Below are positions 47,401 through 60,215 of a DNA stretch of 64,000 nucleotides, in pieces. This DNA is from Rhodobacter sp. GTDB taxonomy: Bacteria; Pseudomonadota; Alphaproteobacteria; Rhodobacterales; Rhodobacteraceae. The position numbers and the translations under genes are program-made. Each line of letters starts with the position of its first letter. The first letter of the stretch is position 1. The notes under the pieces were generated by a model that did no database searches, was not told the DNA's origin, and saw only the letters and a list, made by a program, of their open reading frames with translations. The stretch is taken from assembly GCA_030066215.1 (NCBI GenBank), contig JASJCA010000001.1:1-64000 (forward strand). The letters run 5' to 3'.

Positions 47401-47582
47401 AGCCGCGCCATCGCCGACCCGCGGGGTGGCGAGCCGACGTTTGTTCGGCAGCTCTTTATGGCTGTCGAGTCCGTGGGGCCTCAAGCGGTGCGCGAGCATG
47501 AAGCAATCGCCACCCCTCCGGGGCGGGTCGGCGATGGCGCGGCGGGGCTACGCGCCTTGATCCCGCGCTTGGGGCGGTGCCT
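47401..47582. repeat. Dispersed 3'-flank structured element, copy D
   Basis: The outer arms are perfect over 21 bp (47402-47422 and 47523-47543) and the inner arms over 10 bp (47423-47432 and 47507-47516). The tail has GGGGC-TAC-GCGCC, then TTGATCCCGCGC. It lies between convergent slyX and the lipoprotein gene, with the right arm 84 bp from the lipoprotein stop. Confidence 0.88.
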
Positions 47583-47626
47583 TGGCGTCACCTGCAAGCC
47601 CAACCCGGTCGCCCGCAGGACTCACC

Positions 47627-48721
47627 CTACCGACCTTGAGTCTGATGCGCGACCAGTTGGCCTTTGTGCAGGAACAGTTCCATCCATTCGCCCGTCGTGC
47701 CGAAGCTGCGGTAGACGCTGACGAAAGCCGCTTCGCGTTCGAGCCGGTCGATCTTGTCTTGTGGGCAGAACTCGCCGCGGCGCACGCGGCAGACCCGCGA
47801 CTTGACCTTTTCATAGGCGATGTCGGTACCTGAATACGGGCTTGTGTTCAATGGGTTGTACCGCGTCGCCTCGTGCACCGCCGCGGATCCGAAAAGCGCG
47901 AGCGAAGCGGTGAATTGCCGAGCACAGCCATCCTTGAAGCCGGTGATGAATTGCGCGCGCGGCGCAAGGCTGGAGGGTTCCGAGTCGTAGAGCCGGTATT
48001 GTCCCACGCCTGGCGAGCGTGCGACTTCGACGCCCATCTGGCGCTTGGAGACGCCACAGGCCTCGAAGACGGCACCGAAGGGCGGCGGTCCGCCGACAGC
48101 CGCGGTGGCGGGCTGATCCGCGGACTCGCGCCGGGAACGACCGAACAACCAGCCGCGCCGTTCTGGCGGCGCATTCGCGGCCGCGGCGGGGTCCGCCAGC
48201 ATCGCGAGCTCGATCTCTGTCTCGCCCGCTGGTTCCGCCTCATCGGCGGGGGCTGTGGCCAGAATGACCTCGGACTCGGGAGCGTCGGCGGGCGCCTCGA
48301 CCTCGCCCGGGACACGCTTGAACAGGAAGCCGAAGGGGCGGGGCCGGGTCGAAGGTTGCGGCCAGGCGGCGGGCTCGGGTTGCGGCGGCAGCTCGCCGAC
48401 CAGGTAATCAGGCACCGGCGGCGGATCGGGTGGTGGCAGCGACGCGACCGGCTCTGATTCCGACTGGGGCGGCGGGGCGCGGCGCAGCAGGGCCAAGAGA
48501 CCCCTGCGCGGCGGCTCAGCGGGCGGGTCGATCAGGACCGGCTCGGCCGAAGGGGCCTCGGCGGGCGGCGGCGCGTCAACGTTTTCGACCGGCACGAACT
48601 CGGGGTCAACGGAGATGTCGCGGTCGGGCGCACCGGCGCAGGCGGCCAGAAGCCCCATCACAGCCAACGCGCCCAATTGTCTCGCCACAATCGGAGCCGC
48701 GAGCCGGGCCTGGATGGTCAA
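47627..48721 (-). CDS. Proline-rich lipoprotein, function unknown
   Basis: A 364-residue predicted lipoprotein. From the TTG start at 48721 the N-terminus has arginines, a hydrophobic stretch and the lipobox LLAAC (Cys about 28). A low-complexity proline/alanine/glutamate region (about 40-210) leads to a conserved-looking C-terminal domain (about 215-364) with FEACGVSKRQMGVEVARSPG, FITGFKDGCARQFTASLALF and RVCRVRRGEFCPQDKIDRLE. Upstream in-frame starts at 48784 would spoil the signal peptide and lie before the predicted promoter. The family is not recognised by name. Confidence 0.7.
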   Translation of the reverse strand: MTIQARLAAPIVARQLGALAVMGLLAACAGAPDRDISVDPEFVPVENVDAPPPAEAPSAEPVLIDPPAEPPRRGLLALLRRAPPPQSESEPVASLPPPDPPPVPDYLVGELPPQPEPAAWPQPSTRPRPFGFLFKRVPGEVEAPADAPESEVILATAPADEAEPAGETEIELAMLADPAAAANAPPERRGWLFGRSRRESADQPATAAVGGPPPFGAVFEACGVSKRQMGVEVARSPGVGQYRLYDSEPSSLAPRAQFITGFKDGCARQFTASLALFGSAAVHEATRYNPLNTSPYSGTDIAYEKVKSRVCRVRRGEFCPQDKIDRLEREAAFVSVYRSFGTTGEWMELFLHKGQLVAHQTQGR

Positions 48722-48741
48722 TATCTCCCCCACGGGTTCGG

Positions 48742-48770
48742 GATATAGCCGGGGCTGTGGATAACGCAAG
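48742..48770 (-). promoter_or_regulatory. Candidate promoter with DnaA-box-like spacer, lipoprotein gene
   Basis: CTTGCG (48765-48770) and TATATC (48742-48747) on the minus strand are 17 bp apart, and TTATCCACA (48756-48764) follows the -35 directly. The TTG start codon would be about 15-20 nt downstream of the start site, with GGGGGAG between. Confidence 0.5.
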
Positions 48771-48815
48771 CGGGGTGCCGTCACGGACCGTTTCTTGGCG
48801 GGGAAACGCCTTGTT

Positions 48816-52265
<3,450 letters not shown>

Positions 52266-52600
52266 GTCGGCAGGCTAGCGCAGGCCTTGCCTAAGGGGAA
52301 TCCGGAAAACACAGGCCCAAGTCCGGCCACCCGCGCCACCCTGCCGGAGACTTGTTCACGCAACTTACGACTGGCTGGATTTCGACGGGTCAAACGCAAT
52401 GACGACCCGCGACAACTGCAGGGCGCGCCGTTCTGCTGACGCGTCCTGCGCTGGTTTTGTACTTCCGGACCGCCGCCTCTTTTCGAAGTCACAATGCCGG
52501 TGACGGTCTCTTTGCTACTTTGGATCGGTTCGCTGGAGGACTCTGCGCCTGTGCAACCCTCTGTCCGCATCTGCGGAGAATCGGCCCCGCGGTGCGTCAA
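52266..52600. other. Upstream region of dnaE without a recognisable gene
   Basis: No convincing coding region, tRNA or repeat. CTTAGGC and TAGCCT near the dnaE start could be weak promoter parts. Open frames here on both strands lack ribosome-binding sites and known motifs. Confidence 0.5.
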
Positions 52601-52768
52601 ATGCTGCGCGACCAGTTTGCGCGGCTGAATGTCAGGGTCACTCAGGCGCGAAACGAGCGCCAGGCGATGGAGCCAGTGACGGTGCTGGATCAGGTGCGGC
52701 CCAAATACTTGGCCGAACGCGCGCCTGCCGCGGGGGTGCAGAGCGGCAAGGCGTGGCCCATGCGTTAG
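52601..52768 (+). CDS. Possible small protein, questionable
   Basis: A 55-codon stretch MLRDQFARLNVRVTQARNER continues with MEPVTVLDQVRPKYLAERAP and ends GKAWPMR. Third positions are mostly G/C like neighbouring genes, and the frame is open further upstream only through a TTG at 52457. There is no clear ribosome-binding site. It may be the remnant of a larger gene. Its end overlaps the convergent DUF6544 gene by 4 bp. Confidence 0.25.
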   Translation: MLRDQFARLNVRVTQARNERQAMEPVTVLDQVRPKYLAERAPAAGVQSGKAWPMR

Positions 52769-53586
52769 TGGTTCGCCTCATAGGCCGTGATCCGCCCCTG
52801 GAAATACGGCAGGAACCCCCCGGGCTGGACATAGCCGACTTCGGCTTCGGCGGGCACGCGGCGTGGGCCGATCATCCGGTAGTCGCGGAAAAACCCTTGC
52901 CAGTCATAGCGCACGGGGTTGCCTTCGGCGTCGGTCGTCGGACGGTCGGGGCCGAACACCTCGGCGATGTCGCCGCCGGCATCGAACCGAAACCGTACGG
53001 TCACCGGCTCGTCAGGCATTGCCAGCGACACCTCTGCCCAGTCCTCGCCGTCCATCCGCCAGGCCAGATCCGGATTGCCGAGGATGGCGTCCGGCGCCCA
53101 CGGAAGCTCTGCCAGATACCGCATCGCCTCGGCCCGGTCGATATCGCCACCGTTCGCGTGCACAACGGGCGCCAGTCCGAACAGCCAGACCCGCAGCGCC
53201 CCCCTGCCGCGCACAAAGCTGTCAATGACGCGGAATTTTGTGGCCGGTCCAAGCGATTGGGTCGCCTGCCAGATGAACCCCGCGGTTCCTGTCGCGATCG
53301 TCTGGCGTGCCTCTAGCGCCTGCCAAGGCCGGCCGGGTTTGAGCTGCATCTCGGCGGATTGGGTGAACCGGACGCTGACCGCCAGATCGTCGGGCGTGGC
53401 GTCGGCACGCAAGGCAAATTCGCGCACTTTGCGGGGCAAGCGCGCCGAAACGTCCAGTGGGGCGGGCGCACCGGCCAGGCGGGCGTGGAGCGCATGCGCG
53501 ATGCTGGCGGCATGGGTGTGCGCCGCCACCGCGGCCACGACAAGGCCGCCGGCCAGCAGCACCAGGATGACCAGCGCGGTCGTCAT
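52765..53586 (-). CDS. DUF6544 family membrane-anchored protein
   Basis: A 273-residue protein with one N-terminal membrane helix (about 3-25, [20 protein letters not shown]). The body has [55 protein letters not shown] and [20 protein letters not shown], which I recognise as the DUF6544 pattern, unknown in function. The start MTTALVIL at 53586 is chosen over 53640. It is divergent from the xdh operon, across about 345 bp. Confidence 0.75.
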   Translation of the reverse strand: MTTALVILVLLAGGLVVAAVAAHTHAASIAHALHARLAGAPAPLDVSARLPRKVREFALRADATPDDLAVSVRFTQSAEMQLKPGRPWQALEARQTIATGTAGFIWQATQSLGPATKFRVIDSFVRGRGALRVWLFGLAPVVHANGGDIDRAEAMRYLAELPWAPDAILGNPDLAWRMDGEDWAEVSLAMPDEPVTVRFRFDAGGDIAEVFGPDRPTTDAEGNPVRYDWQGFFRDYRMIGPRRVPAEAEVGYVQPGGFLPYFQGRITAYEANH

Positions 53587-53930
53587 GTGCGTCCCTCGGG
53601 TTATTTCTGCCTGCCTCGCGCCGGGCCGTGGGCTTGACAAGCGTCACCATGATACCACGCCTCGCCATCGGCGGCATCGCGCCGCCGCGTCGCAGCATTC
53701 CGGCGGCATTTCGCCTTGCGACGCGCGCCCATTTTTGCGGCATTCTAGGAAATCCGCCTGATCTTTCGGCATTTCTTGAAAGTCTTTCGGCGCAGTCCAC
53801 GTCCGAAGTTCTTGCCAAGAAGGGCATTCGTGGGTTTTCTGAGGCATCGACAGGGAGCGGCCGGCTTTACGCCGCATCGGGCCGGATGCAAGCGGAACAC
53901 CGCGAAACAGAAAGCGGCATCGGATCTGCG
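53587..53930. promoter_or_regulatory. Intergenic region upstream of xdhA with candidate operator repeats
   Basis: This non-coding region holds a 9-bp inverted repeat, CGCGTCGCA (53686-53694) and TGCGACGCG (53717-53725), with half-sites 31 bp apart. It also holds a 9-bp direct repeat, TCTTTCGGC (53762-53770 and 53783-53791), at 21-bp spacing. Both spacings are close to whole helical turns. A TTGACA occurs near 53635 without a good -10. Confidence 0.35.
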
Positions 53931-55307
53931 ATGAGCCAGATTGCGTTTCTCCTGAACGGGGACTTGGTGCGTCTGAACGATGTCGCGCCTACAACGACGC
54001 TTTTGGACTGGCTGCGCGAGGAGCGCCGTTTGACCGGCACCAAGGAGGGCTGCAACGAAGGCGATTGCGGCGCCTGCACGGTAATGGTGACCGACGCAGG
54101 CGGCACGCGGGCCTTGAATGCCTGCATCCTGTTTCTGCCGCAACTCGACGGCAAGGCGGTGCGCACGGTCGAGGGCATCGGCGCGCCAGACGGGCAGCTG
54201 CACCCGGTGCAGCAGGCAATGGTCGACCATCACGGCTCGCAATGCGGGTTCTGCACGCCGGGCTTCGTGGTGTCGATGGCGTGCGCGCATCTGAACGGGC
54301 GGCGGGATTTCGACGACCAACTGGCGGGCAATCTATGCCGGTGCACCGGCTACGCACCGATCGTACGCGCGGCAGAGGCGGCCGCGGATCAGCCGGTGCC
54401 CGAGTGGATGGCGGAGGATCTGGACCAGCTGGCGGCGCTGGAGAACGGCGCGCCCGATCTGTTGCCCGAGACGGCGGATCAACTGGCGGTGTGGTATGAG
54501 GAGCATCCTGACGCGACGCTGGTCGCCGGGGCGACAGATGTCGGGCTGTGGGTCACCAAAGCGCTGCGCGATCTACGGCCGGTGGCGTTTCTCGGGGGGA
54601 TTGCGGAACTGAAGAGGATCGAGACCGGCGACGACGTGGTGCGGATCGGCGCAATGGCAACGCTGACCGATGTCGGCGAGGCGGTGGCGCCCTTGCACCC
54701 CGATTTCGCCGAACTGATCCGCCGCTACGGCTCAGTCCAGGTGCGCAACGCCGCCACCATTGGCGGCAACATCGCCAACGGATCGCCGATCGGCGACAGC
54801 CCGCCCGCGTTGATCGCTCTGGGCGCTGTGCTGCATTTGCGCAAGGGCGACACGCGGCGGGAGATCCCGCTGGAGGACTTCTTCCTCGATTACGGCAAGC
54901 AGGACCGCGCGCCGGGGGAATTCGTCGAGGCGGTCAGTTTCCCGCGCCAGCCGGACCGTCTGAAATGTTACAAGCTGTCGAAACGGTTCGATCAGGACAT
55001 CTCGGCGGTCTGCGGTTGTTTCAACATCACCGTTCAGGACGGTGTCGTGGCAGGGGCCCGCATCGCCTTCGGCGGCCTGGCGGGCATCCCGAAACGCGCC
55101 GCGCATGTGGAGGCGGCGTTGACCGGCCAGCCCTGGACCCTGGACAGCGACGCGGCGGCGTACGGGGCCTGGGCGCAGGATTTCACGCCGATGACCGACA
55201 TGCGTGCCTCCGCCGACTACCGGCTGGAAACGGCGCGCAACATGCTGACCCGGTATGTCCTGGAGGACACCGGCGCGGCGGCGCGGGTGCTCGAGGTGAC
55301 GGCGTGA
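53931..55307 (+). CDS. xdhA: Xanthine dehydrogenase small subunit (2Fe-2S and FAD)
   Basis: A 458-residue subunit carrying electrons from molybdopterin to NAD. The plant-type 2Fe-2S motif [10 protein letters not shown] covers cysteines 41, 46 and 49 with C65, and the second cluster uses C105, C108, C136 and C138 ([15 protein letters not shown]). The FAD domain (about 170-445) has [13 protein letters not shown] and [19 protein letters not shown]. The ATG at 53931 gives the family start [10 protein letters not shown]. It is the first gene of a seven-gene operon. Confidence 0.96.
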   Translation: MSQIAFLLNGDLVRLNDVAPTTTLLDWLREERRLTGTKEGCNEGDCGACTVMVTDAGGTRALNACILFLPQLDGKAVRTVEGIGAPDGQLHPVQQAMVDHHGSQCGFCTPGFVVSMACAHLNGRRDFDDQLAGNLCRCTGYAPIVRAAEAAADQPVPEWMAEDLDQLAALENGAPDLLPETADQLAVWYEEHPDATLVAGATDVGLWVTKALRDLRPVAFLGGIAELKRIETGDDVVRIGAMATLTDVGEAVAPLHPDFAELIRRYGSVQVRNAATIGGNIANGSPIGDSPPALIALGAVLHLRKGDTRREIPLEDFFLDYGKQDRAPGEFVEAVSFPRQPDRLKCYKLSKRFDQDISAVCGCFNITVQDGVVAGARIAFGGLAGIPKRAAHVEAALTGQPWTLDSDAAAYGAWAQDFTPMTDMRASADYRLETARNMLTRYVLEDTGAAARVLEVTA

Positions 55308-57652
55308 CCGTCGCCAAGCCCCTGCCCCACGACGCGGCCGTGCTGCATGTCACCGGCGCGGCGCGCTATGTCGACGACATCCCGGCGCCGGCCGGCACCC
55401 TGTCGCTGGCTTTCGGGCTATCCGAGGTCGCGCGCGGGCGGATCGTGTCGATGGACCTCGATGCGGTCCGCGCGGCGGAGGGTGTCGTGGCGGTAATGAC
55501 CGCCGGCGATCTGCCCTTTGCCAACGACGTCTCGCCGTCGCCGTCGCCCGAGCCGATGCTGGCCGAGGACGAGGTGTTCTATCTCGGCCAGCCGCTCTTT
55601 TGCGTCGTCGCCACCAGCCACTTGTTGGCCCGCAAGGCCGCGCGGCTGGGCAAGACCGTCTACGAGGAATTGCCCGCGATCCTGACCATCGACGAGGCTT
55701 TGGCCGCCGACAGCCGGTTCGAAGGCGGGCCGGTGGTCTGGTCGAAGGGCGACGTCGACCCGGCGCTGGCAGGCGCGACGCGGGTGATCGAGGGCAGCCT
55801 CGAGATCGGCGGGCAGGAACATTTCTACCTCGAAAGCCAGGCGGCGATGGCCTGGCCGCAGGAAGGCGGCGACATGCTGGTGATGTCGTCGTCGCAGCAC
55901 CCGACCGAAATCCAGCACAAGGTGGCGGAGGCGCTGGGCAAACCGATGCACGCCGTCCGGGTCGAGGTGCGGCGCATGGGCGGCGGCTTCGGCGGCAAGG
56001 AAAGCCAGGGCAATGCTCTGGCGGTGTCCTGCGCCGTCGCCGCGCAGTTGACCGGCCGCCCGTGCCGCATGCGCTACGACCGCGACGACGATATGGTGAT
56101 TACTGGCAAGCGGCACGATTTCCGCATCGCCTACCGCGCCGGGATCGACCCCGAGGGCCGCATTCAGGGCGTCGACTTCACGCAATACTGCCGCTGCGGC
56201 TGGTCGCAGGACCTATCGCTGCCCGTCGCCGACCGCGCAATGCTGCATGCCGACAACGCCTATCACCTGCCCGCCGCCCGCATCACCTCGCACCGGCTCA
56301 AGACAAACACGCAATCCGCCACCGCCTTCCGCGGCTTCGGCGGTCCGCAGGGCATGGTGGGGATCGAGCGGGTGCTGGACCACATCGCCCATGAACTGGG
56401 CGAGGACCCGCTGGAGGTCCGGCGGCGCAATTTCTACCGCGCGGCGCGGGCCGATGGGCCGGGGTCGGCCAAACGCTTCGGCGGCGCCTATTCTCCAAAG
56501 GCGGCAGACGCCGAGACGCAGACCACGCCCTACCACATGCCGGTCGAGGATTTCGTGCTGCACGATGTTGTCGACGCGCTTGTAGACAGCTCTGACTATA
56601 ATGCTCGCCGCGCGGCAATCGCCGAGTGGAACGCTGCGAACCCGATCCTGAAAAAGGGCATCGCGCTAACGCCGGTGAAGTTCGGCATCTCGTTCACGCT
56701 GACCCATCTCAACCAGGCCGGCGCGCTGGTGCATGTCTACCAGGACGGCTCGATCCACATGAACCACGGCGGCACCGAGATGGGCCAGGGCCTGTTCCAG
56801 AAGGTGGCACAGGTCGCCGCGTCGCGGTTCGGCGTGGACGTGTCGAAGGTCAAGATCACCGCCACCGACACGGCCAAGGTGCCGAACACCTCCGCCACCG
56901 CCGCCTCGTCGGGCTCGGATCTGAACGGCATGGCGGTCAAGGCCGCCTGTGATACGATCCGCGACCGGATGGCCGAGGTGATCGCCGCCGAGCACCAGGC
57001 GGACGCCGCATCTGTTCGGTTCGAGGACGGCCAGGTGCATGTCGGCGGCGCCTCCTACAGCTTCGAAGAGGTGGCGCACCAGGCCTACATGGCCCGCACC
57101 AGCCTGTCGGCGACGGGGTTCTACAAGACTCCGAAAATCGTATGGGACCGGATCAATGGCCAGGGAAGGCCGTTCTATTACTTCGCCTATGGCGCGGCGG
57201 TGACTGAGGTCGTCCTGGACACACTGACCGGCGAAAACCGCATCCTGCGCGCCGACATTCTACACGACGCCGGCGCCTCGCTGAACCCGGCGCTCGACAT
57301 CGGCCAGGTCGAGGGAGGCTATGTCCAGGGCGCGGGCTGGCTGACGATGGAAGAGCTGGTCTGGAACGGCAAGGGCCGGCTGATGACCCACGCGCCGTCG
57401 ACCTACAAGATCCCCGCCTGCTCCGACCGCCCGGACGTGTTCAACGTCGCCCTGTGGGACGCCGGCCGGAACCGCGAGGACACCATCTATCGCTCGAAAG
57501 CGGTCGGCGAGCCGCCGTTCATGCTGGGCATCTCGGCGTTTCTCGCACTGAGCAACGCCATCGAAGCCTGCGGCAGCGCCTACCCCTCTCTCGACGCGCC
57601 GGCGACGCCGGAGCAGATTCTGAAAACCGTGATGCGGGTGCAGGCATCATGA
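55304..57652 (+). CDS. xdhB: Xanthine dehydrogenase large subunit (molybdopterin-binding)
   Basis: A 782-residue catalytic subunit oxidising hypoxanthine and xanthine to urate. Motifs are [20 protein letters not shown] at the N-terminus, [33 protein letters not shown] around the cofactor, [16 protein letters not shown] with the substrate arginine, and [18 protein letters not shown], while [15 protein letters not shown] near the C-terminus carries the catalytic glutamate. The GTG start overlaps the xdhA stop by 4 bp. Confidence 0.96.
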   Translation: MTVAKPLPHDAAVLHVTGAARYVDDIPAPAGTLSLAFGLSEVARGRIVSMDLDAVRAAEGVVAVMTAGDLPFANDVSPSPSPEPMLAEDEVFYLGQPLFCVVATSHLLARKAARLGKTVYEELPAILTIDEALAADSRFEGGPVVWSKGDVDPALAGATRVIEGSLEIGGQEHFYLESQAAMAWPQEGGDMLVMSSSQHPTEIQHKVAEALGKPMHAVRVEVRRMGGGFGGKESQGNALAVSCAVAAQLTGRPCRMRYDRDDDMVITGKRHDFRIAYRAGIDPEGRIQGVDFTQYCRCGWSQDLSLPVADRAMLHADNAYHLPAARITSHRLKTNTQSATAFRGFGGPQGMVGIERVLDHIAHELGEDPLEVRRRNFYRAARADGPGSAKRFGGAYSPKAADAETQTTPYHMPVEDFVLHDVVDALVDSSDYNARRAAIAEWNAANPILKKGIALTPVKFGISFTLTHLNQAGALVHVYQDGSIHMNHGGTEMGQGLFQKVAQVAASRFGVDVSKVKITATDTAKVPNTSATAASSGSDLNGMAVKAACDTIRDRMAEVIAAEHQADAASVRFEDGQVHVGGASYSFEEVAHQAYMARTSLSATGFYKTPKIVWDRINGQGRPFYYFAYGAAVTEVVLDTLTGENRILRADILHDAGASLNPALDIGQVEGGYVQGAGWLTMEELVWNGKGRLMTHAPSTYKIPACSDRPDVFNVALWDAGRNREDTIYRSKAVGEPPFMLGISAFLALSNAIEACGSAYPSLDAPATPEQILKTVMRVQAS

Positions 57653-58605
57653 TCGATCTGCCGCATCTGACCGACCACCTGCAGGCCCACGGCCCCGTCG
57701 CCCGGATCGTGATCGCGGGCCACAAGGGCTCGACCCCGCGCGAGACCGGCGCGTCGATGCTGGTCTGGGAGGACGGGCAAAGCGGCACGATCGGCGGCGG
57801 GCGGCTGGAATTCGACGCGGTGCTGCGGGCGCGTGAGATGCTGGAGCATGGCCCGGGAACGCAAGTGCAGCGGCAGGCGCTCGGCCCGGCGCTGGCGCAA
57901 TGCTGCGGCGGGTCGGTGACGCTGGTAACCGAGGTCTGGGACGACGCCCGCTATCGCGATGAGATCGACACCAAGCCATTCGACTTCCACGGCATTTTCG
58001 CGCGCCGGGTCGAGGGCGACAGGCCGCTGCCCGACAAACTGCGGCGGCGGTTGCTTACCTCGGAAGACGACCCGATCTCGACGCAATTGGTCGATGGCTG
58101 GCTGATCGAGCAGGTCTGGCGCGACCGCCAGCCGGTCTACATCTACGGCGCCGGCCATGTGGGCAACGCGCTCGCCAAGGTGCTGGCGCCGCTGCCACAA
58201 TTCGAGGTGTACGTCGTCGACGTTCGGCCCGGCCTGTTCGACGATCTGCCGGACCAGGTGGCGCGGTCCAACCACATCCCGCCGACCCAGGCCATGGCCA
58301 AGGCGCCGCCCGAGACCGCGCATTTCATCATGACGCCCGAGCACGACTATGACCTCGAGCTCTGCCACACCCTGCTGCAACGCCCCTTCGCCTATGCCGG
58401 GCTGATCGGGTCGGCGACGAAATGGGCGCGGTTCCGCAAGCGGCTCAGGGCGTTGGGGCATTCGGAGGCAGAGATCGACCAAATCGAATGCCCGATCGGC
58501 GATCCAGCCCTGGGCAAGCGGCCCCATGAAATCGCCATCGGCGTGGCAGCGGGTCTGCTCGTGCGGCGGGGCGTGCGGCCGGCGGTGAAGGAGGATGTGG
58601 CATGA
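57649..58605 (+). CDS. xdhC: Xanthine dehydrogenase accessory protein XdhC
   Basis: A 318-residue chaperone that binds molybdenum cofactor, promotes its sulfuration and inserts it into XdhB. The N-terminal GHKGSTPRETGASMLV (about 24-39) and GTIGGGRLEFDA are the XdhC/CoxI signature, QCCGGSVTLVTEVW follows, and a Rossmann domain starts at VYIYGAGHVGNALAKVL near residue 163. The C-terminal AYAGLIGSATKWARFRKRL and KRPHEIAIGVAAGLL are conserved. It overlaps xdhB and the ABC ATPase gene by 4 bp each. Confidence 0.95.
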   Translation: MIDLPHLTDHLQAHGPVARIVIAGHKGSTPRETGASMLVWEDGQSGTIGGGRLEFDAVLRAREMLEHGPGTQVQRQALGPALAQCCGGSVTLVTEVWDDARYRDEIDTKPFDFHGIFARRVEGDRPLPDKLRRRLLTSEDDPISTQLVDGWLIEQVWRDRQPVYIYGAGHVGNALAKVLAPLPQFEVYVVDVRPGLFDDLPDQVARSNHIPPTQAMAKAPPETAHFIMTPEHDYDLELCHTLLQRPFAYAGLIGSATKWARFRKRLRALGHSEAEIDQIECPIGDPALGKRPHEIAIGVAAGLLVRRGVRPAVKEDVA

Positions 58606-60122
58606 CCGAGGCGCTGTTGACCATCGAGGGCCTGACCAAGGCCTATCCCGGGGTCGTCGCCAACGATGACGTGTCGTTCCGCATCGCGCCCGGCGAGGTG
58701 CATGCGCTCTTGGGCGAGAACGGCGCGGGCAAGTCGACGCTGGTGAAGATGATCTACGGCCTGGTGCGGCCCGACGCGGGGCGGATGACCTTCGGCGGCA
58801 CGGCATTCGAACCCGCGACGCCGCACGCGGCCCGCGCCACCGGCGTTGCGATGGTGTTTCAGCATTTCTCGCTGTTCGAGGCGCTGAACGTGGCCGAGAA
58901 CGTCGCGCTCGGCATGGAAGACCCGCCGCCGCAGCGGCAATTGGCGCGGCGCATCCGGGAAGTGTCGGAGACCTACGGGCTGCCGCTCGACCCCGACCGG
59001 CTGGTGGGCGACCTGAGCGCCGGGGAACGGCAACGGGTGGAGATCATCCGCTGTCTGCTGCAGGATCCGAAGCTTTTGATCATGGACGAGCCGACTTCCG
59101 TTCTGACCCCGCAGGAAGTCGATATCCTATTCGAAACGCTGCGGAAATTGCAGGCTGAGGGGACCTCGATCCTCTATATCAGCCACAAGCTGGAAGAAAT
59201 CAAAACGCTCTGCGACAACGCCACGATCCTGCGGCTCGGCAAGGTGGTCGGCGAGTGCAACCCGCGGGAAGAATCTGCGCGGTCGATGGCAGAGATGATG
59301 GTGGGCACAACGCTGCATACACCTTCGCGAGACGAGAAGGAGCCCGGCGAGGTGGTGCTCGATTTGGCCGCCTTGTCGGTTGCGTCGGCAAACCCATTCG
59401 GCACGTCGCTGCGCAGCATTCACCTGGAAGTGCGGTCGGGCGAAATCCTCGGAATCGGCGGGGTGGCAGGGAACGGCCAGGACGAGTTGCTCGCGGCGCT
59501 CTCGGGCGAAACCCCGGCGCCGCCGGAGGCGATCAAGTTCTGCGAGCAAGAGATCGGGCACTTGGGCCCGAACGCCCGGCGGCGCTTTGGCCTGCTGGCG
59601 GCGCCCGAGGAACGCCTGGGCCACGCGGCGGCGCCGGACATGTCGCTGACCGAAAACGCGCTCTTGACCGGGGCGATCCGGGAACAGCTGGTCGCAGGCG
59701 GGTTTCTGCGCTGGCCGCAGGCGCAAGGGTTTGCCGAGAAGATCATCGCCGCCTTCGACGTGCGCACACCGGGGCCCGCCAACGCGGCGCGGTCGTTGTC
59801 GGGGGGGAATTTGCAGAAATTCGTCATCGGGCGCGAGATTTTGCAGCGGCCGGCCTGCCTGGTGGTGAACCAGCCGACCTGGGGCGTGGATGCCTCGGCC
59901 GCCGCCGCGATCCGGCAGGCGCTGATGGATCTGGCCGCCGAGGGCGCGGCGGTGATCGTAATCAGCCAGGACCTCGACGAGCTGATGGAGATCAGCGACC
60001 GGTTTGCTGCGCTGAACGAGGGTCGGCTGAGCGCGCCGCGGGCGGCCAAGGGGCTGACGGTGGACGAGATCGGCCTGATGATGGGCGGGGCGCACGACAT
60101 GGAGGTGGCGCATGTGGCCTGA
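58602..60122 (+). CDS. ABC importer ATPase, purine/nucleoside type (double domain)
   Basis: A 506-residue tandem ATPase of the carbohydrate/nucleoside (RbsA-like, YufO/NupO) class. The N-terminal site is complete: GENGAGKSTLVKM (about 40-52), signature LSAGERQRVEI, Walker B LLIMDEPTSVL. The second domain has a degenerate P-loop region (GIGGVAGNGQDELLAAL) with an intact LSGGNLQKFVIGRE, as is normal for this class. Overlap with xdhC and the permeases and BMP protein downstream point to import of xanthine, hypoxanthine or nucleosides. Confidence 0.9.
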   Translation: MTEALLTIEGLTKAYPGVVANDDVSFRIAPGEVHALLGENGAGKSTLVKMIYGLVRPDAGRMTFGGTAFEPATPHAARATGVAMVFQHFSLFEALNVAENVALGMEDPPPQRQLARRIREVSETYGLPLDPDRLVGDLSAGERQRVEIIRCLLQDPKLLIMDEPTSVLTPQEVDILFETLRKLQAEGTSILYISHKLEEIKTLCDNATILRLGKVVGECNPREESARSMAEMMVGTTLHTPSRDEKEPGEVVLDLAALSVASANPFGTSLRSIHLEVRSGEILGIGGVAGNGQDELLAALSGETPAPPEAIKFCEQEIGHLGPNARRRFGLLAAPEERLGHAAAPDMSLTENALLTGAIREQLVAGGFLRWPQAQGFAEKIIAAFDVRTPGPANAARSLSGGNLQKFVIGREILQRPACLVVNQPTWGVDASAAAAIRQALMDLAAEGAAVIVISQDLDELMEISDRFAALNEGRLSAPRAAKGLTVDEIGLMMGGAHDMEVAHVA

Positions 60123-60151
60123 GATTTCGCCGCGCTTCGCGCGCCGATCCG

Positions 60152-60174
60152 CTGGAGGGGTTTCACCCCTCCAG
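60152..60174. repeat. 9-bp perfect hairpin between importer genes
   Basis: CTGGAGGGG and CCCCTCCAG with a TTTCA loop, in the 93-bp gap between ATPase and permease genes. There is no T-run. This type of GAGGGG...CCCCTC palindrome followed by a GCCAAGATGAAGG tail is common between genes in Rhodobacteraceae. It may protect the upstream mRNA and so raise xdh/ATPase mRNA relative to permease mRNA. Confidence 0.6.
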
Positions 60175-60215
60175 ACCTCTCCAGCGTGTTTGCGCCAAGA
60201 TGAAGGAACCTTGGG

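Noticed and set aside
19539-47582. The dispersed element as a classical insertion sequence
   Set aside because: It contains no transposase reading frame and I could not identify target-site duplications. A small non-autonomous element remains possible.
52457-52600. A 103-residue version of the small ORF ending at 52768
   Set aside because: It needs a TTG start without a Shine-Dalgarno, and the first 48 codons have no coding character.
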